Origin: Pelecanus crispus
Lineage: Eukaryota; Chordata; Aves; Pelecaniformes; Pelecanidae
DNA: 64,000 nucleotides
Reading direction: 5' to 3'
Assembly (NCBI RefSeq): GCF_030463565.1
Contig: NC_134652.1
Span: 20,127,397-20,191,396, forward strand
The stretch's first letter is position 1; each line of letters starts with the position of its first letter. A program made the position numbers and the translations under genes. The notes beneath the pieces are model-generated. The model was not told the origin of the DNA and did no database searches. It saw nothing but the letters and a program-made list of their open reading frames with translations. Shown piece after piece: positions 26,932-37,341 of the stretch.

Positions 26932-29037
26932 GAGAGAAACAAATCAAAGTATCTCTTCCCCAAAAGTTCAATTGAACAAATCACATCTACCAACAGTTTT
27001 CCATCCCCTCAGCTGGTTGTGTGTGTGAAGGTTTTGCCAGTTCCCTGCAGTTTGGAAGGAAACCAGTGCAGGTCCCAGCACAATACAGCTCACATCATTA
27101 GGTTTCATTAAACATTTTGAGAAGACTTTTTCTCTCAAGCACAAAAAAGCCCATACATCTTCAGCTAGTAATGCTTACCTTCTTATCTCATCCTAATCTT
27201 TTTGGCACACTAGCCAAAGCCAGATTCTGTCCACCACGTTTCAATATGGATTGCAAGTGCATACGTTGCATGGCAGAGGAGATGCATTTAGAACAAGGAA
27301 ATAAGATTTCTGGGGAAATTCGTATCACCTAGTTTCTCCACTTGAACTTCAGCAAAGCTCAGATTTAGAGCTGAGGTTTGGGATTGTTTATATTAATAAT
27401 AACATATTTATTGTTACAGCTAAGCCTTAACAGTAATAAGTAGTGTTCCACATCTTGCCACTAATGAATTGCCAGAAGCAATGGTGAAAGGTCATGTCAG
27501 TTCACGATGCTGATTCAAAACAGTGGTTCTACTGCAAAAGCTAAAAGCAAAACTGAACTTAGAAAAGCATTCATTTTATATTACTCCCTGCCTTCCAAGC
27601 CATGGGACAGAGGAGGGAGACTCTGTCTTTAGCAGAGGTATGCCGTTTGCTTCATTTAGTGTTTCAAACACGTTTCACATAACACAAGCCCCCTTAAAAT
27701 ACAATTTACCACTTCTCTGTGAGCAAACAAACAATAGTTATGCAATTCAAACACCTCTAAGTAATCACCTATTCTTACTAATCATCAAAGTGCTGTGCAC
27801 CACTGTTTAGATTTAAAGATTTCCTGAAGTTACTGGGATCATTGTTGGCAGAAGTTGGTAAATACTTTTGTTCTGACATGAGATTTAATAGTCTTAATTT
27901 TTTTGTTACTGTAGCTTGTATGAGATCTTCTAAAGCAATGTGTGTATCCCATACCCTTACTCGGTCTAGTGATCTGCCATGAAACACTTTTTCCTGATAC
28001 CAGTTAATTTTCACTTTACCACATCTCATAATCTACATCACCCTAGAGACGTGGGCAAATAGCCAAAGCTGAAGCTGCATCTGTCCCAAATCCAAGCATT
28101 GCCCCATATACCCGTGCTATGATGACAAAGATCAGCCTTTCCAGCTTTCTACTTATGGTATTCTGGCATATTTAAGAGACACATTACACTTTCATTTAAA
28201 GCATAGGTTTCCCAGACCATCCCTCAGAAGAATTTCATATTCCCACTTTACAGAAAATCAGGGCCTGAATTGGCAGGTATGCATTGCAATGTGCACAGTT
28301 GTTTCATAAACTTTGTACATATATAAGAATAAACTTTCAGTGTCTTGGGTTCTCTTCAAATGCAAATTCTGTCAGTCAGCTGTAATTCACATCTACTAGG
28401 GGTTCAGCACTTGGTCCTAAAGAAACTGACCCACTGAATTTCTGTGGAATATTTCTGGTTCTAATATCAGCCAAACACTTCAAATTGTGCTGTGTCAATT
28501 AGTTTTTCTTCCATAGTGCAAAAGTCAGATTTTCTTTTTGTTTCTTACATTTCAATTTAAAACAAACAAAACCCTCTAAGTTCCAAGTAGTTATTTTGAA
28601 TTGAAGGTTTTTCATTATCAGTCTCCAGCAAAAGGCTGATACATAAAATAAAAAAAAGCGGCTCATCTGTGTCTAATTGCCATTTAATTACATCTTGGCC
28701 ACATGAACTCCTCAATGAGAGTGATAGGTAACTACTCAGAAGAGCAAGCTTCTGAATATGGCACATCAGTAGCTCTAAGAAGGAAAAACATCTAACATGA
28801 GACTAGGGAGGGGAGACTTATCTTCAGCTGTGGTAAAACTACAACATGCTTTCCTGAATTAAATCATCTTGAAATGTTCTCACAAACTTGCTGAAGCATT
28901 TAATTCATGATGGAAAGATTGTAGTATAGATACGTATAGCAAGATTTTGCAGTTACTTTTCATGACATTATTTCTAATGTAAGCCATTATTTGAGCTAAC
29001 ATACAGTCTAATGGGTATGAAGATCATTTACTCCATT

Positions 29038-29054
29038 AAAAAAAAAAAAAAAAG
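29038..29054 (+). repeat. A17 homopolymer
   Basis: A run of 17 adenines in AT-rich sequence, with no recognisable retroposon attached. Confidence 0.8.
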
Positions 29055-30447
29055 CTGTATAGCTGTCTTATTACCAAGATATTGTTTGTTCAAGTATTAT
29101 CAATTGCAGTAATAAGATACATATGATTTACTGCGTGGTGACTTTCATCAGCATGCATTATCTGGTAAGGAATGAGCCCATTCTGCAGTCTTTTCCTCTC
29201 TCCCCTGTCTGGCTGCCTACTTTCACAACACCTGTGGAGATGTAATAATTTTGACATGTCTGCCTATCTTCTAAACCTGGCTGAAATTGGACAAAGGATT
29301 CAACAGTTAAAATGTGGACACACTCACACAGAATGGTTGTATAAGGTCTCGTCTATTCAGGAAACCAAGAAAAAACCACCCACCAGCTGCTGTAATAGGT
29401 CACAGACATCATAACTTACAGCTGATCTTTGCCATGACTGTATCCCAGAAGAGCTGTGGGTAACTCCTGCAGGACCAGAGCAATCCGTTGTCTTAAAATG
29501 CAGATGTGTAAATCTACTCACCAGGTGAATAGATGCAACTGTCACAGTCACTGTACACCCATCTGCCAAAAGTTCCCCTGCTGCTGGTCTGCCCTCCAAG
29601 CCACCAGGTATGTGTTTTTAAATTTTGAGCCTAAAGAAGGTCCTTGTCACCCTGACAAGGTGCTCTAGATGTGCTGTCAAGGTACAATGTTTTTTATGTG
29701 TCACAAGAAATGCACAGATCGAGATACATTGATTTGCAAATGGTGGATCTTTCCATGCCATAGCTTCCTTTGCTTACTGAACAAGAAGGATTTTATTATT
29801 TCTTAGGCAGGTGTCGACATATCTTATGCTGTTTATTCCTTCTGATGAAAATATTTTAAAAATATTTTTGACTCAAAAGGCAAACTAAGCTTTCAGGCAA
29901 AGACTTGAGAGAAAAAGAACTTGAAAAGAGGAAGTGTGAATTGTGATTAAGTTTCATGTTCAGCATGTTTGGGGCATTTCTGGAGTTGTCTGGACAGACT
30001 TGCTGGAAGATTTGCCTTCCTCTCTTTCAGTGTACCAAATGTTGTCTCACAGTACTCCCTACTCACAACCCCACTGCCTCCTGCAAGCAGATATTCAGTC
30101 ACAAATCATATTGTAAGAAACAGTAGCATGGAGACTGAAACATTTTCTTTTAACATCTAATGCAACCAAAAGGTGAAGGCTCAGCCCCAGAGGTGAGAGG
30201 CTCTTGAGTAAACTCACAATAACTGCAAACCCAGTTTTTTTAAAAAACTTACTTCACTTTAATAAAAGCCACCTGCCAATGGCAATTACTAATTATTGAT
30301 ATATATTGGTAGTAAATAAGGAATAGACTAACCATCTCATAACCTGGAAAAACATGCCTTTGCCCTATTTTTGGTGGAACTGTTATAATGAAACTCCCTT
30401 TAGGACATCTTTTTCTTTCCTCTCTGTACCTTTGTATGAAAACAAGC

Positions 30448-30466
30448 AAAAAAAAAAAAAAAAAAA
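30448..30466 (+). repeat. A19 homopolymer
   Basis: A run of 19 adenines. The phenylalanine-rich minus-strand frame across it is an artefact of this run. Confidence 0.8.
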
Positions 30467-31029
30467 GAAAATCAAACAAAAATCTTTGGGTTTAGTCTTC
30501 CAGTTTCTTTAAGGAGAGGTAGAAAGATACAGGATGTTCCAGTGCAGTCCTCTTGTAATTTGGCAATCTCTGCAAGCATTGCTGACCCACTTCAGCCCTT
30601 TCAAGAACAGAGAGCATTTTGTGAAGCATTACAATTACATGTGTTTCAGATAAACATGTCACAAAGGAAAAATAATAATAATAAATCTCAGAGAGGCATC
30701 TGAAGCCGAAGAAAGAAGCACTAAATGGAAGTGGGAAATTTACTAGAACCTTGTTAAAGAGCCTCAGCTTTTTCTCTTTATAGAAGAGAATCATACTGAT
30801 ATATTTTATTCAATTAAACTATTTTCAGCCAGAGTGAAAGCTCAGCCTCTTATAAAAAACCCTTTTCACGGCTGCACAAAAACTTCTCAAAGGAAGTTAG
30901 GATCAGCTGAGATAAGGAAATGTGAACATTTCCTCCTGTGTTTTTCACCATTTCCCAGAATACTAAAGCCTGATTCTCCTTTGGATTACATAGTAAAATA
31001 GTTCTGGACTGGTTCTTGTTTGCCCTTGC

Positions 31030-31215
31030 TTAAACAAAGAGCCTGTGAGGGTGTTGCTGGCTCTCAGAGTCCCCACAGCCCTGACCAGCCTCCCCAGGCC
31101 CTGCTCCCACACCGTGCTGTGGGATGGGCCCTGACCTGGCATCCTCGGGATCCCCCTCGGCTCCCCAGGCCTCGCTGCACCAGCAGAGCCAGCGGGGAGG
31201 GAAGAGAAAACCATC
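31030..31215. other. GC-rich patch, possible decayed retroelement or CpG remnant
   Basis: About 185 bases are strikingly C- and G-rich against the AT-rich surroundings, with five CpG dinucleotides and many CCCCAG, GGCCCTG and CTCGG motifs. The texture suggests a fragment of an old GC-rich repeat or exon-like remnant, but I cannot name it. Both strands stay open for about 85-110 codons because GC-rich DNA has few stops; no domain is recognisable. Confidence 0.35.
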
Positions 31216-32405
31216 ACACTGCTCTGGAGAGGAAAATGCTAATGAAAGTAGAAGGGCTCATAAACTTATTAGCAAGTCTTGCACCAGGCACAACACAAAT
31301 CAGAGGTCTTCCATTCTGCAGAAACACAGCCGATTCTGTGTCTTCAGTTTAATTTGCATCAGGTTTCTATAGGTGTCTCACCAGAGGTTGTGCCTATAGT
31401 GACCCCAAAGAGAGCAGCAAAGCTGCAAGGACAGCTGGCATTGCTTTGCTAACGTCAACATTCCCATCCCTCCTTTAGACACCTTTTCTCATTGATTTTG
31501 AGATATGTTTAATGACATAAAGGTCCTACTCTAACAACATCATGAAGTGATAGGGCATTTGCCTCCATGTTCATGGCCACCAGATGAACAGTGATGATGA
31601 TTTAAATGGAAAAAGACACAAACTGATAGAAAAAGGTCACTGGGTGCTGAAATTGGTAAATGTTACTGTCAAGGAATATGTTCACTATGCAATTGGTAAG
31701 TTACCTGGTGAGTGAAAAGACCTGGGAGTATCTCTAGCCCTGACAATTTCATACCAAAAGTGGAAAGCAATGTTAAACAGGGGCCCTTCAAAAAGCAGAG
31801 TATTCACAAGAGCACCATTGGATACCTGCATTTTGTTCACTGTTGTGGACATTTCAAACCATGGAACATACGCAACCACTATACTTGAAAGATAACTTTT
31901 ATTGTGATCTACATGAAGATCAGGAGGTGGCCTACATGACCTGCACACTACCCTAGCCACCACCCGTGGCTGTCTGTCCATCTGCCTGTTCCTTCTCTCG
32001 CCCATCACTCCCAGTGAGCATTTGAACCATCCTTACAAAGTAGAAAAGAAGTCAACTGGACAAACTGAGAAGGGTATGATAATTATGTCTGGGTTGTTTT
32101 GAAATGGAGAAAAAGAAGTGAACCCATGAGCACTGGTGAAACGTTAACCAAGGTGATCTGGGGCAAGGAATCTCCACTGGTGCCTCTTATTTTGCAATTC
32201 TAGCCTTCTGTTTCCTTGGCTTTATTACAAATCCTCCCAAATTGGGATGTTCTGTTTTGCATCAAGCAAAATGTTTTGTTCCGTGCAAAGTAATATATGT
32301 GCATGTTTATTCCAGAATCAATAAACTCAAAACTGATCTTAGCCGATCCTACATTGATCTTCAAGGTGTTTTCCCCAATTCAGCCACCACATTATCATCA
32401 CATTA

Positions 32406-32532
32406 ATAGAATCATAGAATTGTTTAGGTTGGAAAAGACCTTTAAGATCATCCAGTCCAACCATTAACCTAACATTACCAAGTCCACCACTAAACCAGTT
32501 AAGGGTAGAGTAGCAATTTCATGTTTCCTGGC
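32406..32532 (-). mobile_element. CR1 LINE 3' tail fragment with variant upstream junction
   Basis: Read on the minus strand this is a CR1 3' end: a GGTTTAGTGGTGGACTTGG block, the block whose reverse complement is TCATCCAGTCCAACC, and a terminal ATTCTATGATTCTAT octamer tail. Upstream of the GGTTTAGTGG block it continues into about 35 bases (plus strand TTAAGGGTAGAGTAGCAATT and on) shared with the copy at 41771 but absent from the copy at 34935. It is truncated on its 5' side, as most CR1 copies are, and non-coding. Confidence 0.85.
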
Positions 32533-33681
32533 TATATATATAGACATATTATTCTTGCAACCTTAGTGTAGATTCACCAAGATACTCTCCATAAGTGTTC
32601 AGCTAAGTTAAAAATCACTCTGCATATACAGCTGCTTAAACTCAAGCAAGTGTCTGACAGAATCAAGGCCTAAATGGAAAAACTGGGTGATCTTCAGAAC
32701 TGGCTTAGGCGTAACAGAAAGAAGCTATAAGAAATAAGAAGGAAGAAGACAATTATATCTTCTTCCTTTTCCTAAGAAGTGTAAAGCTATTTGTAATTAA
32801 GAGCCACAAAAGCTCTTGAAATAAATTTATTTGAAAAGACAGTTATGCTAATTGCAGTTTTCCTTAAATCGGGAAGACTTTATATAGGCAGTTTATAATA
32901 TAGTCGTTGACACAGAGATAAACTAATTTACACGCAAAATAACCTCTTTTAGTAGCACTTGCCAAAACTGCTTGGATTTATTATAAAATCAAGTCCCTGT
33001 GAATGCTATACTGTGACCGCAGCAGGGAACAGATGCCTGCTGCCTTTCTGAGTGTGAGAATACAAACCTCCGAAAGCATTGTTCTCTACCAGGTAATAGC
33101 TGCTATTTCAGACACATCGAAAGACATTCTTCATTCAAACTACAGTTCAGAGAATTCTTAATACAAAATGATGCCTCTCAGGAGAACCTTACCACCCAGT
33201 GCTTACTGTACTTTTTAACACAGTTGAGCCTGTAATTTCTAGCCAAAATAAATTATACTAATAATAGCTGTATACCATGGCAATTTAAACCAGTTTCTGA
33301 TTTGTATGAGAAAGATCGAAAAGCCTTGAGAGAGCAGAAATTTGGATGAGGCAGAGAAGACATGTATGGAAAGTGTTGCTGCTCAGAAGCTGCGAAGAGT
33401 TCAGGACAGATGGATGCTGAATACTTATAGAATTGTAGGATTACAGGAGTTAGAAGAGTTCCTTTACTGCTCATATATCTGCCTGCCAATTCAGACTATC
33501 TCCCTATGTACAGATAGCCACTTAAAATGCAGGGAAGATCAAGGCCCTCTACAACAAGGGTACAAGACCTACAAGCTAGAAACAGCAGAATGATAGAAAT
33601 GGCAGTAATTGCTTAATTATACAGTATACTCTTGTTCCAATAAACCAAATTGTTTTATTTTCTTAATCACTTTGTCATTTA
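32533..33681. other. intergenic non-coding DNA
   Basis: Between the CR1 tail and LTR copy 2 I see AT-rich sequence with no gene, no RNA gene and no named repeat. A weak TAGAATTGTAGG string near 33430 resembles a CR1-like tail but is too short to call. Confidence 0.65.
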
Positions 33682-33914
33682 TCCTGGCTGGGATAGAGTT
33701 AATTTTCTTCCTAGTAGCAGGCATAGTGCTGTGTTTTGGATTTAGTAGGAGAAGAATGCTGATAACACACTGATGTTTCAGTTGTTGCTAAGGACTGCTT
33801 ATGCTAGTCAAGGACTTTTCAGCTTCCCATGCTCTGCCAGGTGCACAAGAAACTGGGAGGGGGCACAGCCAGAATAGTTGATCCAAACTGCCCAAAGGGC
33901 TATTCCATACCTTA

Positions 33915-33922
33915 TGATGTCA
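33915..33922 (+). promoter_or_regulatory. decayed CRE in LTR copy 2
   Basis: TGATGTCA occupies the position of the CRE palindrome kept in copy 3. Here the plus-strand CpG has become TpG, the opposite deamination product from that in copy 1. Confidence 0.6.
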
Positions 33923-33929
33923 TGCTCAG

Positions 33930-33936
33930 TATATAA
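33930..33936 (+). promoter_or_regulatory. LTR TATA box, copy 2
   Basis: TATATAA at the U3/R side of the LTR, at the same position as the copy 3 box. It would direct transcription rightward. Confidence 0.6.
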
Positions 33937-34228
33937 ACTTTGCGGGGGTTGGCCGGGGAGCAGCGATCACTGCTCAGGAACTGTCGATATTGGTCAGCGG
34001 GTGGTGAGCAATTGCATTGTGCATCACTTGCTTTGTATATTATTATTATGTTGTTGTTATTATTATCATTGCTATTTTACTTTATTTCAATTATTAAACT
34101 GTTCTTACCTCAACCCAGGAGTTTTCTTACTCTTACTCCTCCGATTCTCTCCCCCATCCCATCGGGGTAGGGGGAGTGAGCGAGCGGCTGCGTGGTGCTT
34201 AGTTGCTGGCTGGGGCTGAACCACGACA

Positions 34229-34934
34229 ATTTATTCCCAGCTCTCATGTATCTTCTGTTGCTTTTTCCCCCTTTCATGGCTGTAGAAGACAAGTTCTTTG
34301 GATGGCTTAAACTGATTTCAGTTCTTTGGAACTGGCCACTGATATTCAACACGGATTCCAAACCTGGTCGCTCTAGAGCTAAGTCAAGCTATGCTTTCCT
34401 GGGTGTTGATGAGGCTCCTTTTCAAAGGGAACTGTGAATTCCACTTGCCCTTCTTACTGCCACCCAGGGTTTGCTGAGTAGGATCATTTCTAAATATTTT
34501 CACATCACAGAATATCTTCTGTGGGCTTCTAACTCCTCTAGCAGAACAGCTGAGATGGCATCATGTACTGTCCTGCCATGACATTCCAAATAACAAGAGC
34601 ACAGTTACCAACAGCCATTGCTTAAGGGCACTCCGCCGTTTGTCTGCTTCAGCTTTGAAAGGAACCAGGCCAGAAGGATTCATATGGAGATCAGACTGAC
34701 TGGTCCCTTCTCAGTCTCAGATTTCTTTGAAACTGTTTAGAAGAGGGGCCAGAGTATGTAACTGAACCCAAAAAGTTGTGTTTGTCTAAAATATCTTTTT
34801 GAGAAAGGCCTGAGGACATGAAGCAATCAGTTTATCTGTTCCTGGAGTGATATGCTAGAAATGCTTAAGCCTTCTAGGTCTAAACAGTGATGCGTAGTTT
34901 CCCATTTGTATTGCCTTGGTCTCTGCACTCCTAA
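34229..34934. other. intergenic non-coding DNA
   Basis: About 0.7 kb between LTR copy 2 and the next CR1 tail. I see no gene or repeat that I can support. Confidence 0.65.
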
Positions 34935-35055
34935 ATCATAGAATCGTTTAGGTTGGAAAAGACCTTTAAAATCATCAAGTCCAACCATTGACCTAGCACT
35001 GCCAAGTCCACCACTAAACTCTAAGTGCCACATCTACACGTCTTTTAAAAACTTC
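34935..35055 (-). mobile_element. CR1 LINE 3' tail fragment
   Basis: The minus strand carries the canonical CR1 3' end: the short region corresponding to AAGTGCCACATCTACACG on the plus strand, the TTTAGTGGTGGACTTGG block, and the terminal GATTCTATGATT. It keeps the usual sequence upstream of the TTTAGTGG block, unlike the copies at 32406 and 41771. It is 5'-truncated to about 120 bp and non-coding. Confidence 0.88.
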
Positions 35056-35520
35056 ACAAGACCTGAAGCAATATTTAGTGGTTGAAGTGGTTGAGTATAG
35101 CTGGACTCATTTTTCATTAAACTCAACGTATTGGTGTCTGATATGTAACCCTGCAAAGGTACTCAGAGACACTAGATTCCAGAAGCATTCCTCCCTTCTG
35201 TGACTGTGACCTTGCATGCATTGCTACTAGATACTGAACTTTGCATTTGTTTGAATTTAAAACAGATTTCAGTTAAATGGGCTCAGCTTAGTTCTGTGAT
35301 TTACCTCTCAACATAACTTAACAACCTGAAACTTTGTAAAAGATTTCATATACCTTTCTCCGTTGTTTATAAAAACCACTGAGTTGTAACAGACCTACCA
35401 CTAGTCTTTCCAGTTCCATTGGCAATACTGCTGTTTAATGATGATTTTCCACTAACAACCACCTTTGGGGATCTGCTGGTCCATACACCATTTCTCCTAG
35501 GCTTTGCTATTACCATATAG

Positions 35521-35585
35521 TGCTATTTCTTTTTGTTTGGTTGTTGTTGGTTGGTTTGTTTGGGTTTGGGTTTTTTTTTGGTTAA
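35521..35585 (+). repeat. G/T-rich asymmetric tract with TTTGGG units
   Basis: About 65 bases consist almost only of T and G on the plus strand, with TTGG, TTGTTGG and two TTTGGG units followed by a T-run. It is the clearest member of the G/T-rich series here. It resembles degenerate telomere-like DNA but lacks a regular period. Confidence 0.75.
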
Positions 35586-37325
35586 GTGACACAGTGAAGT
35601 CCTTGGGTACTTAGAAATTGCTGGGATGCCTTTGGGAAACATTACTGAGAGGCATTTCTATCTCTGTTTATAGTGCGTAAGAGAAAGCCTCCTTCTCAGG
35701 ATGTTCTCTCATATAAAGGTGTGTGGGTGTATTATGATGCTACGAAATGCATAAACGAGGGGCATCTATAAACTCCCTCATTAAAACATTCAGCATCTAA
35801 GCGCTGCTACCACCTGAACTGCTGCTTAGGACTGAAATTATCCTGTGAGTCCTACAGGCATTTTAACAGAGGACTTTTAACCTGACAATGATTTAGGTTT
35901 TGTGATAAAGGAAAACTAATCAGTTCACAAGGTTACAGCTGAATTTCTGCACCTAACCCACTGGCACAAAAGTCAGATGTTAACCACCCTGGGCAGTGAG
36001 GATTACCCAAGTGTGGTGAGATCAGGCTGCCTTGGGAGAGGTTAGACTTTGACACAATGGGATACTGGGGGGAGTATTTGCTACAGGAGAGACAGCATGC
36101 TGCTCCATAAACAAGCTAGGGTAGCTTCACCTGGTATGATGAGGTGCTCTGGCATCCATCTTTGAGAAACAGTTTGGGAGACTTTCAACAGTAAAGAGGC
36201 ACCGATAGGCTGATCAGAGGCTTAATTCAGATGCAATGTTTCCTCTGCTAGGAGAACCTGCTTTGCAATTGTATATCAGATGATGTCAGATATAAGGTGC
36301 AGACTGCTTCTGTAAATTGCTGTGTTTCCCCTGTATTTGATAGATTATAGAGTTAAGAAGTATAAAGCTAATTGGTTTACATTACAGATACTCCCCCAAA
36401 AGAGTTGATAATTCCTCCAGTGTTCAGGAGAGAGCCAGAATGTGACAGCCTTCCACACCTCAGTCCCACTTGGGCCTTCAGTGGAAGAAGGCACGTCCCC
36501 TCCCTGCATGGAAAAGCGTAAGCAGCATGCAGGACGACAGCCATTTCGGACATTCCCTCACTAACAGGAGTCATTGTGCAGACTTTTTGTGCCCTTTAGA
36601 GAAAGGTACACAGCAACAGGCTGAAATCCTCAAGGGATCAGTGGAGAAAACACAGAACGAAACCGATAGTATAGGTCTTCTGCAAATCCAAAAGCACTCA
36701 ATTGACTGGTTGAAGAAGAGGCAACAAAACTGATTTCACACTATGGAGAAAAATCATGCACTGTTTGTGCCTTCAAACTGCCATTCTTTTTGATAAAAAG
36801 ACTGTCTACCGTTCCTTGCATTTGTGTTTGGTTTGAATTGTGCCTTGTCTGTTTAAATTACATGTGAGGAAAATTTCACTTAATTCTCTGATCCCCATTT
36901 CCAACAGCACCAAGACCATGTCAGAGGTAGGGACAACACTAACAAGAAAAATAGAATTTGCAATAGGGCACCATGGAATGAATGAAAGAAGTTTTTTTTC
37001 CTTTCCCTGCACATGAACATGTATGATGCTGACAAGACGTTCAAGACTCCTTTGTAACCAGCTTTGGCTAAACACTCCATAGGACAGTGTCCATAGTTCT
37101 GACATTAGGGCCAGCAGAAGTCTGCATGAGGAATATCACACCAACGTTCACTTTCTTTCTCTCACAGGGGGAACACTTCTCCTGTGGCAGGTTCAAATCT
37201 AATTATTTTCCAGGAAAAAACCCAGTTGTACCGAAATTGTTGACGTAAGGCCAACTCAGTTCCAGGATTCTCAAATTCAGTAGTAAACAGTGAAATACCA
37301 TAAAATGGGTATTCTAGATGTTACC

Positions 37326-37341
37326 AAAAAAAAAAAAAAAA
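37326..37341 (+). repeat. A16 homopolymer
   Basis: A run of 16 adenines, with no recognisable element attached. Confidence 0.8.

Larger units (their letters stand above)
13590..32405. other. intergenic non-coding DNA between LTR copy 1 and the first CR1 tail
   Basis: No gene is recognised in this 18.8 kb. The longest frames (near 16.8, 20.1, 31.0 and 31.7 kb) lack known motifs; those at 16776 and 20101 open with TTG rather than ATG. Listed separately are A/C-rich tracts (14.03 and 20.9 kb), A-runs, a TA/TG microsatellite at 21.2 kb, a 10-bp-stem hairpin at 14.87 kb and a GC-rich patch at 31.03 kb. The remainder looks like unique AT-rich intergenic sequence. Confidence 0.7.
33682..34228 (+). 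mobile_element. ERVL-like solo LTR, copy 2
   Basis: About 547 bp of the same LTR family as copies 1 and 3, on the same strand. A 5-bp duplication ATTTA (33677-33681 and 34229-34233) brackets it. The 5' end reads TCCTGG directly after the duplication, so the terminal TG has been lost; about six bases of the TTTTGG segment just inside are also missing. A TATATAA box lies at 33930-33936, with a decayed CRE 8 bases upstream. The central microsatellite has a different ATT/GTT count from the other copies. No internal retroviral genes flank it. Open frames across it arise from the LTR sequence itself. Confidence 0.9.

Noticed and set aside
31020..31352. Overlapping 85-110-codon frames on both strands
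   Set aside because: GC-rich DNA has few stop codons, and several frames stay open at once without a domain.
33878..34219. Open frames repeated in all three LTR copies (also near 13313 and 57566)
   Set aside because: They recur only because the LTR recurs. Their products span U3, R and U5 sequence including the polyadenylation signal and are not known proteins.
35521..35585. Interstitial telomere repeat
   Set aside because: The vertebrate telomere unit TTAGGG is absent. The TTTGGG-like units are irregular.
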